A stretch of DNA of 40,941 nucleotides. Source: Natronobiforma cellulositropha (GTDB lineage Archaea > Halobacteriota > Halobacteria > Halobacteriales > Natrialbaceae). The stretch is taken from the NCBI RefSeq assembly GCF_025629245.1, contig NZ_JANZXN010000025.1, positions 1 through 40,941 of the forward strand, read 5' to 3'. The translations under genes were made by a program, and so were the position numbers. Shown piece by piece: positions 25,319 through 36,556 of the stretch. A model generated the notes under the pieces. It was given only the letters and a program-made list of their open reading frames with translations, searched no databases and was not told where the DNA came from. Each line of letters begins with the position of its first letter. The stretch's first letter is position 1.

Positions 25319-26971
25319 TCAGACCTGCGTGTCGCTCATCGCGACCGTCTGGGTTCGCTCGAGTACGGCCTCGAGCAGGCCGACGAACGGCGGACTCGGG
25401 TTGCCGGGGCGGGAGGTGTACTCGGGGTGATACTGCGTCCCGAGGAAGAACGGGTGGCCCTCGAGTTCGAGGATCTCCATCCGGTTGCCCGCGGTACCCG
25501 AGAAGACGAGCGGTTCGTCGGCGAAGTGCTCGAAGTACTCGGGGTTGACCTCGTAGCGGTGGCGGTGGCGTTCCGTACAGGAGGTGTCGGCGTACAGGTC
25601 GTAGGCGAGCGTCTCGGGTTCGATCACGGTGATGTGCTCGCCGAGTCGCATCGTCCCACCCATGTCCTCGACCTCGTACTGCTCGGGGAGGATGTCGATG
25701 ACCGGGTGTGGCGTCTCTTCGTCCATCTCCGCCGAGTGTGCGCCCTCGAGTCCGAGGACGTTCCGAGCGTACTCGACGACGGCCATCTGGAAGCCCAGAC
25801 AGAGACCCAGGAAGGGAACGTCGTTCTCGCGGGCGTACTTGATCGCCTCGATCTTGCCGTCGGTTCCGCGCATGCCGAAGCCGCCGGGGACGACGATCCC
25901 GTCGGCCTGCTCGAGGCGCTCGGTGTGGTGGTCGGCCATCTCGTCGGCGTCGACCCACTGGACGTTCACGTCGACGCCGAGTTCGAATCCCGCGTGTTTG
26001 AGCGACTCGTGGATCGACATGTAGGCGTCCTCGAGATCGTACTTCCCGACGAGTGCCACGTCGACGCTGCCGTCTTTCTCGGTCGTGACGACCTCACGCC
26101 ACTCGTTGGCGCGCTCTCCGGCCGGGAGGGCCTCGCCGGCCATGTCGAAGCGCTCTAAGACGTACTGGTCGAGTCCCTCCTCTTCGACGACGAGCGGGAC
26201 GTGGTAGACGTCTTCGACGTCGGGGTTCGAGAAGACCGCTTCAGTTGGGATATCACAGAAGAGGGCGATCTTGTCTTTCGTCTCCGGGTAGAGTTCCTCG
26301 TCACAGCGGCCGACGATGATGTCCGGCTGGAGTCCGATCGAGCGGACCTCCTTGACCGAGTGCTGGGTCGGCTTCGTCTTCTGCTCGCCGTTTTTCGAGT
26401 GTGGAACGAGGGTGACGTGGACGAGCAGCACGTTCTCTTCGGGCTCTTCGTGGGCGAACTGACGTAGCGCCTCGAGGTAGGGCATACTCTCGATGTCGCC
26501 CACGGTCCCGCCGACTTCGACGATACAGACGTCGGTGCCGGCGGCGGCCTCGCGGATCCGGCGTTTGATGTCGTCGGTGATGTGAGGGATGATCTGGACG
26601 GTCTTGCCCAGGTAGTCACCGGCGCGCTCGGCTTCGATCACCTGCTGGTAGGTCTTTCCCGTGGTGATGTTGTGATCGGAGGTCATGTCGATGCCCAGGA
26701 AGCGCTCGTAGTTGCCCAGATCCAGGTCGACCTCGCCGCCGTCTTTCAGCACGTAGACCTCGCCGTGCTGGTAGGGGTTCATCGTCCCCGCGTCGACGTT
26801 CAGGTAGGGGTCGATCTTCACCGCCGTGACCTCGAAGCCGGCGTTCTTCAGCAGACGGCCGGTGCTCGCGGCCGTGATCCCCTTCCCGAGTCCGGACATT
26901 ACCCCGCCCGTCACGAATATGAACTTATTGCCCAGCGACGGGTCGTACTGGGCCTTCGTTTCCGTCGGCAT
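25319..26971 (-). CDS. pyrG: CTP synthase
   Basis: A 550-residue enzyme making CTP from UTP, ATP and glutamine. The N-terminal synthase domain has the phosphate loop [12 protein letters not shown]; the C-terminal glutaminase domain has the nucleophile Cys in F-L-G-L-C-L-G-F-Q and the G-T-Q-Y-H-P-E motif. Normal length for the family. The start is the ATG at 26971 (M-P-T-E-T-K); the open frame beyond it is an artefact. It is normally expected near guaA in haloarchaea as I remember it; here two secreted enzyme genes separate them. The upstream interval (26972-27183) is shared with the divergent cyclophilin-like gene. Confidence 0.96.
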   Translation of the reverse strand: MPTETKAQYDPSLGNKFIFVTGGVMSGLGKGITAASTGRLLKNAGFEVTAVKIDPYLNVDAGTMNPYQHGEVYVLKDGGEVDLDLGNYERFLGIDMTSDHNITTGKTYQQVIEAERAGDYLGKTVQIIPHITDDIKRRIREAAAGTDVCIVEVGGTVGDIESMPYLEALRQFAHEEPEENVLLVHVTLVPHSKNGEQKTKPTQHSVKEVRSIGLQPDIIVGRCDEELYPETKDKIALFCDIPTEAVFSNPDVEDVYHVPLVVEEEGLDQYVLERFDMAGEALPAGERANEWREVVTTEKDGSVDVALVGKYDLEDAYMSIHESLKHAGFELGVDVNVQWVDADEMADHHTERLEQADGIVVPGGFGMRGTDGKIEAIKYARENDVPFLGLCLGFQMAVVEYARNVLGLEGAHSAEMDEETPHPVIDILPEQYEVEDMGGTMRLGEHITVIEPETLAYDLYADTSCTERHRHRYEVNPEYFEHFADEPLVFSGTAGNRMEILELEGHPFFLGTQYHPEYTSRPGNPSPPFVGLLEAVLERTQTVAMSDTQV

Positions 26972-27154
26972 ACCGAGTGTGCGAGAGTCGTAGTCAAAAC
27001 CATTTCGAAGGCGGCCCACCCGTGTCCCGATTCGCACGCGTGTGGTTCTCTCACGCTCGAGAGCGCGCGTCTTCGATCCACGCTCACGGTGTCCCCCGGT
27101 CCGGTCTCGAGCGCCCCACGTTGCTTTGCACAGTCCTCGCCGTCGATCCCGACG

Positions 27155-27160
27155 TTTATG
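27155..27160 (+). promoter_or_regulatory. TATA box of the cyclophilin-like gene
   Basis: TTTATG centred about 27 nt before the ATG at 27184, as expected for a leaderless transcript. Confidence 0.5.
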
Positions 27161-27183
27161 TCGATTTCCCCGAGTCTTCGACC

Positions 27184-27582
27184 ATGGCCGACCTCATCAT
27201 CTCCGTCGACGACGTTCGACTCGAGGCGACCTTCACCGACGACGCCCCCGAGACGCGTGCCGCACTCGAGGCGGCTCTCCCGCTCTCGGGTGACGCCGCT
27301 CGCTGGGGTGACGAGCTCTACTTCTCGACGCCGGTCGACGTGGGCCTCGAGAACGCCCGTACGGAGGTCCCCGTGGGCGCGCTCGCCTACTGGCCCGCTG
27401 GGAACGCACTGTGTCTGTTCTGGGGACCGACACCCGCGAGCCACGGCGACGAACCGCGTGCGGCCTCGCCGGTCAACCTCGTCGCGCTCGTCGAGGACAC
27501 CACCGCACTCGCGAGCCTCGAGGGTGCGGGGAGGCTCACACTCGAGCGTGCGGATACCCCGCGAGATGATGGGGATACGTGA
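27184..27582 (+). CDS. cyclophilin-like protein (DUF369-type)
   Basis: A 132-residue beta-barrel protein. The pattern [16 protein letters not shown], then [23 protein letters not shown] fits the archaeal/bacterial cyclophilin-like fold family (DUF369). True peptidyl-prolyl isomerase activity has not generally been shown for it. The earlier part of the open frame is not credible; the ATG at 27184 is supported by a TATA box at leaderless spacing. Its stop and that of the following minus-strand gene are only 4 nt apart. Confidence 0.82.
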   Translation: MADLIISVDDVRLEATFTDDAPETRAALEAALPLSGDAARWGDELYFSTPVDVGLENARTEVPVGALAYWPAGNALCLFWGPTPASHGDEPRAASPVNLVALVEDTTALASLEGAGRLTLERADTPRDDGDT

Positions 27583-27586
27583 CCGA

Positions 27587-27961
27587 TCAGGACAACTCGA
27601 GGTCGCCGAAACCCCGCGGCGTCACCGCGGTCGTCGTGTGCGCCTCGGCGAGAGACGCGATGTCGAGTTCCAGTGACTCGAGACCCTCCCCGGCCGTGAG
27701 CGTACAGGGGACGCGCTTGCCGAGCAGTCCCTGCAGGTTCTCGCGTTCGAGGTCGAACGCCTCGAGCAGCGTCGCGAGCGCGCAGTTGCTCCCCCAGACG
27801 GGCGGTTTCTGCACCGAACGGGTGACTCGCTCACAGCTCGGCACCTCGAGGACGAGGTCGACGCTGTGGTCCCGCTCCTCGACGGCGGCGATGCGCACCC
27901 GCTCGAGCGCCCTCTCGCCCGGCACGTTCTGGCTGGTAATTCTATCGATGCTCTTCGACAT
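27587..27961 (-). CDS. small conserved-looking haloarchaeal hypothetical protein
   Basis: A 124-residue protein beginning M-S-K-S-I-D-R-I-T, with a Cys in S-N-C-A-L-A-T-L-L-E-A-F and one in R-V-P-C-T. No signal or membrane segment and no family I recognise. Promoter: AT-rich interval just upstream on its strand contains TTTTATTAC (27983-27991) and AATATAGC elements about 25-30 nt before the ATG. The rest of the interval up to the PspA gene (to 28211) holds no gene. Confidence 0.7.
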   Translation of the reverse strand: MSKSIDRITSQNVPGERALERVRIAAVEERDHSVDLVLEVPSCERVTRSVQKPPVWGSNCALATLLEAFDLERENLQGLLGKRVPCTLTAGEGLESLELDIASLAEAHTTTAVTPRGFGDLELS

Positions 27962-28179
27962 ACAATAGCTATATTGGTACTGTAATAAAAGTATATCGCC
28001 CGAATCGAAAGTATCACTCCCGGTCGGCCATCGTTTGCGTCGGTCGAGCGCCGGATCGCTTTCGCATTCGGTCTCCTCGCTCCTCCTGTGTGTAGACGAC
28101 CTCGACGCTGTCGAGGATCGCCTACCGCCCCGGCGCTCGCAACCGACCACCGACTACGCTGTCTGTTGAGGAAGTGATG

Positions 28180-28186
28180 TTTTTAA
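28180..28186 (+). promoter_or_regulatory. TATA box of the pspA-type gene
   Basis: TTTTTAAG at about 28180-28187, centred 28 nt before the ATG at 28212, a typical haloarchaeal promoter position. Confidence 0.55.
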
Positions 28187-28211
28187 GGGGCGTGAGCGAC
28201 ACGTAGTAGGT

Positions 28212-29033
28212 ATGGGTATCCTCTCTCGGACCTCCTACGTCATCCGGTCGAAGATCAACGCGATCCTCGACCGCACCGAGGATCCGACGCAGACGCTCGA
28301 TTACTCTTACGAGCAGATGCGCGATCAACTACAGCAGGTCAAACGCGGCATCGCCGATCTGACGACGCAGAAGAAACGCCTCGAGATGCAAAAGCGCCGC
28401 CTCGAAGAGAACGTCGAGAAGCACAACGGGCAGGCGCGCACCGCCGTCCAGCAGGACCGCGAAGACCTCGCCCGGCGCGCACTCGAGAAGAAGAAGGCGA
28501 AGATGAACCAGATCGAGGAACTCGAGCGCCAAATTTCTGACCTCCAGAGCCAGCAGGATCGGCTCATCGAGCAGAAGAACGACCTCCAGACGCGCATCGA
28601 GGAGTTCCGCACGCGCAAGGAGACGATGAAGGCGCGCTACGAGGCCGCCGAGGCGAGTTCGACGGTCTCGGAGGCGATGACCGCCACCGGCGAGGAGTTC
28701 GAGGACGTCGGCCGGGCGATCGAACGCGCCGAAGAACGCACCGAGGACATGGAGGCGCGTGCGGCCGCCCTCGACGAACTCCACGACACCGGGGCGTTCG
28801 ACGACGTCTTCAGCGACAAGGACAGCATCGACCGCGAACTCGAGAGTCTCTCGGCCGACAGCGGCGTCGACGCCGAACTCGAGACGCTCAAGTCCGAACT
28901 CGGCGAGGGTGAGAGCGAGAGCGAACCGGTCGAAGACGCCGAGGAGGACGTCGACCTCGACGACCTCGAGGCGGAGGTCGCAGACGAGGACGTCGAGACC
29001 GAACTCGCGGAACTGCAGGAAGAAGAGCGCTGA
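28212..29033 (+). CDS. pspA: PspA/IM30-family membrane-shaping protein
   Basis: A 273-residue protein of the ESCRT-III-like PspA/Vipp1 family, which coats and stabilises stressed membranes. An N-terminal amphipathic segment (M-G-I-L-S-R-T-S-Y-V-I-R-S-K-I-N-A) and D-P-x-Q-T-L-x-Y precede long coiled-coil helices rich in Q, E, K, R and L (about 40-200). The C-terminal 70 residues are very acidic and disordered, as expected for haloarchaeal members. A T-run follows the gene (29048-29052) and may end the transcript. The next gene, HPP, begins 54 nt later. Confidence 0.93.
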   Translation: MGILSRTSYVIRSKINAILDRTEDPTQTLDYSYEQMRDQLQQVKRGIADLTTQKKRLEMQKRRLEENVEKHNGQARTAVQQDREDLARRALEKKKAKMNQIEELERQISDLQSQQDRLIEQKNDLQTRIEEFRTRKETMKARYEAAEASSTVSEAMTATGEEFEDVGRAIERAEERTEDMEARAAALDELHDTGAFDDVFSDKDSIDRELESLSADSGVDAELETLKSELGEGESESEPVEDAEEDVDLDDLEAEVADEDVETELAELQEEER

Positions 29034-29087
29034 CACTCGGACGAGCGTTTTTGTGCTCGGGCGGTGACTCCCCACGTCTGGGGTCTC

Positions 29088-29639
29088 ATGATACCACTCG
29101 GCGGTGAGTATTCGGTTCGCGACGAGTACAGCGCCGGTCTCAACGTCTTTCTTCACTTCTCCGTTCTCGGTGTGATCGCGGTCGTGACGGGCCAGCCCTT
29201 TCTCTTTCCGAGTCTCGGCCCGTCGGCGTACTTACTGGCGACCGGCGAACAGCCACGCGAGGAGGGACCCTACCACGTGGTGGGCGGCCACGCCGTCGCG
29301 GTCGTCGCCGGACTGCTCGCCTACGCGCTGTTCGCGAACGACACGTCCGCCTACGAGGTGTTCGCCGCCGCCGACCCGGCCTTCTCGTGGGAGATCGTCG
29401 CCCTCACCGCGAGTTCGACGGCCGCGATGGTTCTCACGACGGTCGCCATGCTGGTGACGAAGACCAACCACCCGGCGGCGTGTGCGACGACGCTCATCAT
29501 CGCCCTCGGTCTCATGGGCGGTCTCACCGACGCGGTCGTCATCGTCGTCGCGGTCGCGATCCTCGTCGGCTTTCACGAGTACCTCCTCGCGCCGCTCGCG
29601 AGACGGTTCGGGTTCGTCCCCGAAGACGCACGCGAGTGA
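29088..29639 (+). CDS. HPP-family integral membrane protein
   Basis: A 183-residue protein with four membrane helices and the HPP family signatures: F-P-S-L-G-P-S-A-Y and T-N-H-P-A-A-C-A-T-T-L-I. Some members are linked to nitrite transport in plastids and cyanobacteria, but the archaeal role is unknown. The ATG at 29088 is chosen; an earlier GTG at 29064 would add eight residues. The hairpin CCCCA CGTC TGGGG (29070-29083) lies 4 nt before the ATG and could affect translation. Confidence 0.87.
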   Translation: MIPLGGEYSVRDEYSAGLNVFLHFSVLGVIAVVTGQPFLFPSLGPSAYLLATGEQPREEGPYHVVGGHAVAVVAGLLAYALFANDTSAYEVFAAADPAFSWEIVALTASSTAAMVLTTVAMLVTKTNHPAACATTLIIALGLMGGLTDAVVIVVAVAILVGFHEYLLAPLARRFGFVPEDARE

Positions 29640-29668
29640 GCACCACCGGAACGCGAGTACTACCTCGT

Positions 29669-30184
29669 CTACGCCGGCACGCCGAGCACCGCCACGTCGT
29701 AGCGCTCGAGGTCCGCTGGCGACTCGAGGAGGATCACGCTGAAGCGCCAGCGCGACCCGCCAGCGAGGTCGCCGGTCGAATCGAGGTACCGCCCGCGCTG
29801 GTCGCCGTCTGCGTCGTAGACGCGCACGCGAACTTCGGCGTACTCGACGCGCTCGTCGACGCCGACGACGCCCTGGACCGTCGCTCCCTCGTAGCCCGAC
29901 TCGAGGATGAACGCGTGTTCCTCGACCGTGAGGCGTCCGAGCGGAGACGCCCCCTCGTTCGCGTCGGTCTCGGCGAGCGCTCGCGCGGCCACCGTCTCCG
30001 ATGCGTTCCGCGCTGGCCCGTCCCCGTCGATCGGTCCGGATTCGTAGACGGGGTCGTTCTCGACCGCGCCACAGCCTGCGAGCGCCGTCAGCGTACCCGC
30101 ACCGAACGCACAGAGGAGTGTGCGGCGAGCGCACCGGCCGCCGGGGGTAGGCTCGCTCGAGTCGGTCGCCAGAGTGCGCCACAT
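29669..30184 (-). CDS. FxLYD-domain-like lipoprotein
   Basis: A 171-residue protein with an R-R signal segment, lipobox T-A-L-A-G-C (Cys38) and a beta-rich C-terminal domain (G-A-T-V-Q-G-V-V-G-V-D-E-R, then E-V-R-V-R-V-Y-D-A-D-G-D-Q, closing with R-W-R-F-S-V-I-L-L-E). That is the FxLYD pattern of archaeal surface lipoproteins. Function unknown. It converges on the HPP gene. Confidence 0.72.
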   Translation of the reverse strand: MWRTLATDSSEPTPGGRCARRTLLCAFGAGTLTALAGCGAVENDPVYESGPIDGDGPARNASETVAARALAETDANEGASPLGRLTVEEHAFILESGYEGATVQGVVGVDERVEYAEVRVRVYDADGDQRGRYLDSTGDLAGGSRWRFSVILLESPADLERYDVAVLGVPA

Positions 30185-30304
30185 CCCGCCTCTGTACGCC
30201 GCCGAGACGGTTCAGTGTGGGCCCTGCAGGGGACCTGTGTGCGCTGCTGGCGGCCGTCTGCAACGGGGGCGTTTTTCGGCGTCGGCGTGGTAGCCAGCCG
30301 ACAC

Positions 30305-31387
30305 ATGCGCGCCTCGGATACCGACGAGACGCAGACCTCCTTTACCACGGGCTCCGATGCGGAGACCGGTGCGCTCGAGCGCGCTCGAGAGTGGCTTCTG
30401 ATCGACGGTGACCGGCTCTTCCTGGCCCTCTGCCTCTCGGCCGCGACGTTCCTCCTCTTTCTCACACTCGCTCACCTCGGCGTCATCTCGTTCGTCAACG
30501 ACGACTCCATCACGCGCCTCGCTGGCGGGATGATCGCCGGGACGTTCTCGCTCGTGACGCTCGTCGTCTCGATCAACCAGCTGATCCTCTCGCGGGAGTT
30601 CTCCTCCGCAGGCGAGGCCAGAGAGCGCCTCGGTGGCGTCCTCGAGTTCCGCCACGACGTCGGTACCGCCGCCGAGGACTCCGTGCCTCCGGCCGCACCG
30701 ACGGGACTGCTCGAGGTGCTCGCCGAGACGATTCACCGGCGGGCGGCAGCGGTCGGTGACGCCGTCGACGCCGACGCTGAGGGACCTCCCGACGAATCCG
30801 CCAACGTGCCCACTGCCGAGGTTCGCGACCGGATCCGTGCGTACGCGACCCGCGTCGAGGAACGAACCGACGCGCTCGACGAGACGTTCGAGGGCACACA
30901 GTTCGGCACGTTCGAAGCGGTCTCCGCGACGCTCGCCTACGACGACGCCTGGCAACTCTACGCTGCCAGGCAGTTCCGAACCCGTCACGAAGACACTCTC
31001 GGCCAGGCCACGCTCGAGGCGCTCGACGAGTTGATCGAGGTGCTCGAGTTCTTCGCCGTCGCCCGCGAGCACTTCAAGACGACCTACCTCCAGCGGGAAC
31101 TCACCCGGTTCTCGCAGCTGACCATCTACACCGGCCTGCCAGCGATCCTCGCGGCGATGCTGATCGGCCTGGTGTACGCGGATTTCGGCGGGGCGGCGAT
31201 CTCGCTCGTCTACCTCCCGGTCGTCGTGAGCGCGCTCATCGCGGTGGTCGTCTCGCCGCTCGCGTTGTTGGTCTCGTACATCCTTCGGACGGCGACGGTG
31301 ACCCGGCGGACCGCCTCGGTCGGGCCGATGCTCCCCCAGAAAGATCCGGACGAGGGACCGTTCGAGCAGCGCTCCGAGATCGAGTGA
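30305..31387 (+). CDS. four-helix membrane protein, paralogue A of a tandem pair
   Basis: A 360-residue protein with two helices near the N-terminus (about 38-60 and 75-97) and two near the C-terminus (about 270-295 and 300-335), separated by a ~170-residue soluble acidic region. Shared motifs with the next gene: I-N-Q-L-[IV]-L-S-x-E, Q-F-G-T-[FY]-E and A-R-E-H-F-K-T-x-Y. I do not recognise a named family. A channel or sensor role is possible. The paralogue begins 57 bp downstream. Confidence 0.78.
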   Translation: MRASDTDETQTSFTTGSDAETGALERAREWLLIDGDRLFLALCLSAATFLLFLTLAHLGVISFVNDDSITRLAGGMIAGTFSLVTLVVSINQLILSREFSSAGEARERLGGVLEFRHDVGTAAEDSVPPAAPTGLLEVLAETIHRRAAAVGDAVDADAEGPPDESANVPTAEVRDRIRAYATRVEERTDALDETFEGTQFGTFEAVSATLAYDDAWQLYAARQFRTRHEDTLGQATLEALDELIEVLEFFAVAREHFKTTYLQRELTRFSQLTIYTGLPAILAAMLIGLVYADFGGAAISLVYLPVVVSALIAVVVSPLALLVSYILRTATVTRRTASVGPMLPQKDPDEGPFEQRSEIE

Positions 31388-31444
31388 GCGACCCGCTCGC
31401 TGGCCGTGGCTATTTCTGCGGGTTCGTGGTAGGCCTGTGTCAGG

Positions 31445-32482
31445 ATGAGTGACGACGGCTCTCGCCCGGGCGATACGATGCGCGAGCGTAGCGAGGGTTC
31501 CGCCCTGAAACACTGGTTCCTGCTCAACGCGAACCGCTGGCTCGTCGCGGGCGCGCTCATGGTGTTCGTCTTCGGTGGCCTGCTCGCACTCAGCGCGCTC
31601 AGTCCCGTCTCGCTTCGGGCGCTGATGGGCGAGAAAGAGCCCGTCCACACCCTCTTTCAGGCGCTCGTCACGGCGCTCATCACCGGCGTCACCCTCGTCG
31701 TCACCATCAACCAGCTCGTCCTCTCGCAGGAACTCGGCGCGGTCTCCGACCAGCGCGAGCGTCTCGAGGGATCGATGGCGTTCCGCCAGGACGTCGAGGA
31801 CGTGATCGACGCGCCGGTCGGCCCGCCAGAACCGGCCTCGTTCCTCCAGGCAATCGTCGCCGCCTCCGCCGACCGGGCGCTCGACTTTCGCGACGTCGTC
31901 GAGGCGCGTCGAGACGAGGCGTTTCGCGAGCGGGTCGACGACTTCGTCGACAACCTGACGACACACGCCGACGCGGTGTGCGAGGAGTTAGACGACGCCC
32001 AGTTCGGCACCTACGAGGTGTTGAAAGCCGCCCTCGACTACAACTACTCCTGGAAGATCTTTCGCGCACGCCGACTCGAGACGACACACACAGACGAGTT
32101 CGACGACGAGGTGCGAGACGCCTACGACGAGTTACTCGAGAGCCTCGAGCTGTTCGGTCTCGCGCGCGAACACTTCAAGACGCTCTACTTCCAGTGGGAA
32201 CTCATCAACCTCTCGCGCGCGATGATGTACATCGCCGTCCCGGCGCTGGTGGTCGCCGCGTCGATGATCCTCTTTTTCGACACCGGCGCGGTCTCCGGAA
32301 CCGTCCTCGGCATCGATACGCTCGTCTGGACCGTCGCCGCGGCCACCACGGTCGCCGTCTCGCCGTTTCTCGTCCTGATCGCCTTCGTCTTGCGCATCGC
32401 GACGATGGCCAAACGGACGCTCGCGATCGGGCCGTTCATCCTCCGCGAGTCCGGCCGCGGCGAAGAGATCGACTGGGAGTGA
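31445..32482 (+). CDS. four-helix membrane protein, paralogue B of a tandem pair
   Basis: A 345-residue paralogue of the preceding gene with the same layout: two N-terminal helices, an acidic soluble middle with D-A-Q-F-G-T-Y-E-V-L and a two-helix C-terminal part following L-A-R-E-H-F-K-T-L-Y. Unique parts include the C-terminal E-E-I-D-W-E tail. Function unknown. It lies 57 bp behind paralogue A and 72 bp ahead of the DUF6159 gene, all on the same strand. Confidence 0.78.
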   Translation: MSDDGSRPGDTMRERSEGSALKHWFLLNANRWLVAGALMVFVFGGLLALSALSPVSLRALMGEKEPVHTLFQALVTALITGVTLVVTINQLVLSQELGAVSDQRERLEGSMAFRQDVEDVIDAPVGPPEPASFLQAIVAASADRALDFRDVVEARRDEAFRERVDDFVDNLTTHADAVCEELDDAQFGTYEVLKAALDYNYSWKIFRARRLETTHTDEFDDEVRDAYDELLESLELFGLAREHFKTLYFQWELINLSRAMMYIAVPALVVAASMILFFDTGAVSGTVLGIDTLVWTVAAATTVAVSPFLVLIAFVLRIATMAKRTLAIGPFILRESGRGEEIDWE

Positions 32483-32554
32483 CGGCCAGCCAAAATATGA
32501 GGTCCATTCAATACGTCAGATACATTGATACGGTCGCCGGACGAACGCGCCGCC

Positions 32555-33418
32555 ATGGGACTGTTCAGTCGCCTCAAGATGGGATTCCTGCTCTCGTTCG
32601 CGAGCCTTCGCGTGCTGCGTTCGCACCCGAAGCTCCTCGTGTATCCACTGCTCAGCGGTCTCGCGTCGATCGTCTTCATCGTCGCGCTTTTCGGACCGCT
32701 GTTGCTCGCCTCGAGCGCGCTCGGCGGTCTCGAGGCCGCTGGCCTGTTCGTCGTCTACCTCGGGACGACGTTCATCGCTGCGCTGTTCAACGCCGCGCTG
32801 GTTCACTCAGTACGGACCGTCTTCCACGGCGAGCAGCCGAGCATTCGGGCGGGTCTCGAGGCCGCGCTGGGCCACACGAAGGCACTGCTCGTCTGGGCGC
32901 TCGCGAGCGCCATCGTCGGCATCGTGATCCAGTCGCTCGAGTCCCGCGGCGGGGTCGGTGCACAGATCGCTGCGGTCGTCTTCAGCGTCGGCTGGACGGT
33001 CGCGACCTTCTTCGTCGTCCCGGTGATCGTCTTCGAGGACGCTTCGCCACGCTCGATGTTCACCCGGAGCGCCTCCATCTTCAAAGACACCTGGGGCGAG
33101 ACGGCGGGGGCGAACGTCGGGTTGAACGTCATTCCCGCACTCATCGCCATCGCCGGTATCGCCCTCGCAGTCGTCGTCGGCGTCGTGATTCCGACGGCGG
33201 CTTCGATCGTCACGGCGGTCGTCATCGCCATCGGCGCGGTCGTCGCCGCCGTCCTCGTCGGCGGCGTCATCACCGGCGTCGCCAAGACCGCCCTCTACGT
33301 CTACGCGACCGAGTCGATCGAACCCGAGGCGTTCCGCTCGTTCGACTTCGAGTCGCTGTTCGAGGCGGACGACTCGAGCCAGACGCAGTCGCTCGGCGGC
33401 ATTCGCCGCGGTATCTAG
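32555..33418 (+). CDS. DUF6159-family membrane protein
   Basis: A 287-residue membrane protein with about six hydrophobic segments. Its N-terminus (M-G-L-F-S-R-L-K-M-G-F-L-L-S-F-A-S-L-R-V-L) and the F-V-V-P-V-I-V-F-E-D segment match DUF6159 proteins as I remember them. Function unknown. The ATG at 32555 is favoured; a TATA-like TTGATAC lies about 25-30 nt upstream. Confidence 0.8.
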   Translation: MGLFSRLKMGFLLSFASLRVLRSHPKLLVYPLLSGLASIVFIVALFGPLLLASSALGGLEAAGLFVVYLGTTFIAALFNAALVHSVRTVFHGEQPSIRAGLEAALGHTKALLVWALASAIVGIVIQSLESRGGVGAQIAAVVFSVGWTVATFFVVPVIVFEDASPRSMFTRSASIFKDTWGETAGANVGLNVIPALIAIAGIALAVVVGVVIPTAASIVTAVVIAIGAVVAAVLVGGVITGVAKTALYVYATESIEPEAFRSFDFESLFEADDSSQTQSLGGIRRGI

Positions 33419-33498
33419 TGCTTCTGCAAGCCTGAGCGGATGAGTGGAACCGAGTGCGGCTGCCCGGTTTCACTCACCAGCCGACGCTCGTCGGAGGA

Positions 33499-34573
<1,075 letters not shown>

Positions 34574-34584
<11 letters not shown>

Positions 34585-36418
34585 AGCTCTCCCCGCCGAG
34601 GCGGTCGATGACGACGAAACTCACACTGGTGACCACGAGCAAGACCACGCCCATTGCGGTTGCCGGTCCGAGGCGACGCCCGATGAAGCGTTCGATCGCG
34701 ATCGGCATCGTGTACTGGTCGGTGCCCGTCGCGAGGACGATCGTCGAGGAGAACTCACCCATCGAGATGGCGAAGGCGAACGCCGCCCCGGCGACGACGC
34801 CCGGCCAGATCAACGGTAGCTCCACGTCGAGCAGCGCCCGCGTGCGCGACGCACCGAGCGCCCGTGCCGACTCGAGCAGCGACTGGTCGGTCCGCTCGAG
34901 ACCCGGAGCCACCGTCCGGACGACGAACGGGTAACAGGAGACGGCGTGGGCGGCGACGATGGCGAGCGCGCCGCCGACCGCCAGCCGGTAGCTCCCGATC
35001 TCGAAGCCGAAGACGGGTCCCCGGAGCAGGCCGATGCCGACGATGATCCCCGAGACGGCGAGCGGGGCCATCGCGACGACGTCGACGAGTTTCCGCCCGC
35101 GGTAGCGGCGGGTGGTCAGCACCGAGATGGCGACGCCCATCGGCAGCGAGATGGCGAGCGCGCCGACGGCGAAGAGGATCGAGTTCCTGATCGCTGGCCA
35201 GGGCTGGACCTGGAACGCCGCGCCGGTCGCCTGGCGCTCTACGAGGAACTCGTAGTGGGCGAGCGTGGGCCCGTTCGGTCCCGCGACGCTCGCGTAGACC
35301 ATGCTCACGATCGGTGCGACGAAGACGAAGACGGCGATCACGGCGTAGCCGGCGATGCCCGCACGCGGGAGGAGGTCGCGGACCGAACGCGTCGTCGGGA
35401 CGAGTCGTTTTCTCGGGAGCGGCCGTGCCCCGCTCGAGCGGACGGCGTGTCTCGCCTCGTAGCGCAGGTAGGCGTAGAGGACGCCGAGCGTGATGACCAG
35501 TTCGACGATGGCGAGGGCGGCGGCCTCGGCGTAGTTGAGGTCGCGAACCAGCTGGTAGACGAACACCTCGACGGTCGCAAGCTGAAAGCCGCCGAGGGCG
35601 AGGACGATGGGGAAGGTCCCGAAGGTGAAGATGAACGTGAGCGCCGCGCCCATCAGGACTGCCGGGTACAGTTGTGGGGCAATCACGTCGCGAAACGCCC
35701 GGAACGGGCTGGCTCCCAGACTTCTGGCCGTTTCGACGGCGCTCGCGTCGACCGACTCCCAGGCGGCGACCGTCACGCGAGCGACCAGCGGCGCGTTGTA
35801 GAAGGCGTGAGCGAGGAGGACGACCTCGAGTGTGAACATGAGGTCGACGGGGCCGAGACCGACCACACCGAGCGCGCCGTTGAGCGTGCCGGTGCGTCCG
35901 AAGGTGGCGGCGAAGCCGACGGCGACCATGATCGAGGGGAGGACGAACGGGAGGATGGTGAGCGAGCGCAGCGTCCGCCGCCCGTAGAACTCGTAGCGCG
36001 CGAGCACGTAGGCGGCGGGTAAGCCGAGTGCGACGCTCAGCAGCGTCGAGAGTGCGGCCTGGTAGGCGGTGAAGCCGACGATGCCGAGGCGACGCTCGCC
36101 GAAGAGGAACTCCCGCCCGACAGCGAGCGGCGACTCGCCCGCGAACACCCGCGCGAGGTCACCGAAGTAAAACGGGTCCCGAAGCAGGTCGAGAAACACC
36201 GAGAGGGTGGCCGTCCCGTCGACGACGACGGACTCGCGAAACACCGTCCAGACCGGGTAGTAGAACAACACCAGCAAGATCAGCGCCGTCCCGACCGCCG
36301 AGAGCCCGAGCAGTCGCCGCTCGAGTCCGTCGCGAACCCGCCTCGCGCGCCCGTTCGCGGTCGCGTCACCCGCGTTCCCCTTCACGCCTTCGCGCTGGGA
36401 TCCGACGGGCCGACTCAT
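34574..36418 (-). CDS. fused ABC importer permease with two MetI-type domains (ThiP-like)
   Basis: A 614-residue permease with two repeated binding-protein-dependent transport domains, each with the E-A-A-like loop; the first around residues 150-330, the second around 390-610. This fused, two-domain layout is typical of ThiP and of iron permeases. The start at 36418 (M-S-R-P-V-G-S) is preferred because the 96 codons upstream are not credible. It overlaps the ATPase gene by 11 bp. It is separated from the substrate-binding gene by an opposite-strand gene. Confidence 0.85.
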
Positions 36419-36556
36419 CTCGCCACTCTCCACTGAGCGCGTACTCGCCTCGGCCAGCAGTTCCCTCTCGTGTGACGCGTCTCTCCCGGTCGGCACAGCC
36501 CTCGCGCCCGGCGCTCGAGCGAAATCGCTAATGCCCGCTCGCGAGAACGCCCGGCC

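Noticed and set aside
30212-31966. 584-residue minus-strand frame opposite the tandem membrane proteins
   Set aside because: Shadow frame with heavy Arg/Glu/Asp mixture and no motifs; the plus-strand genes have matching membrane segments and paralogy.
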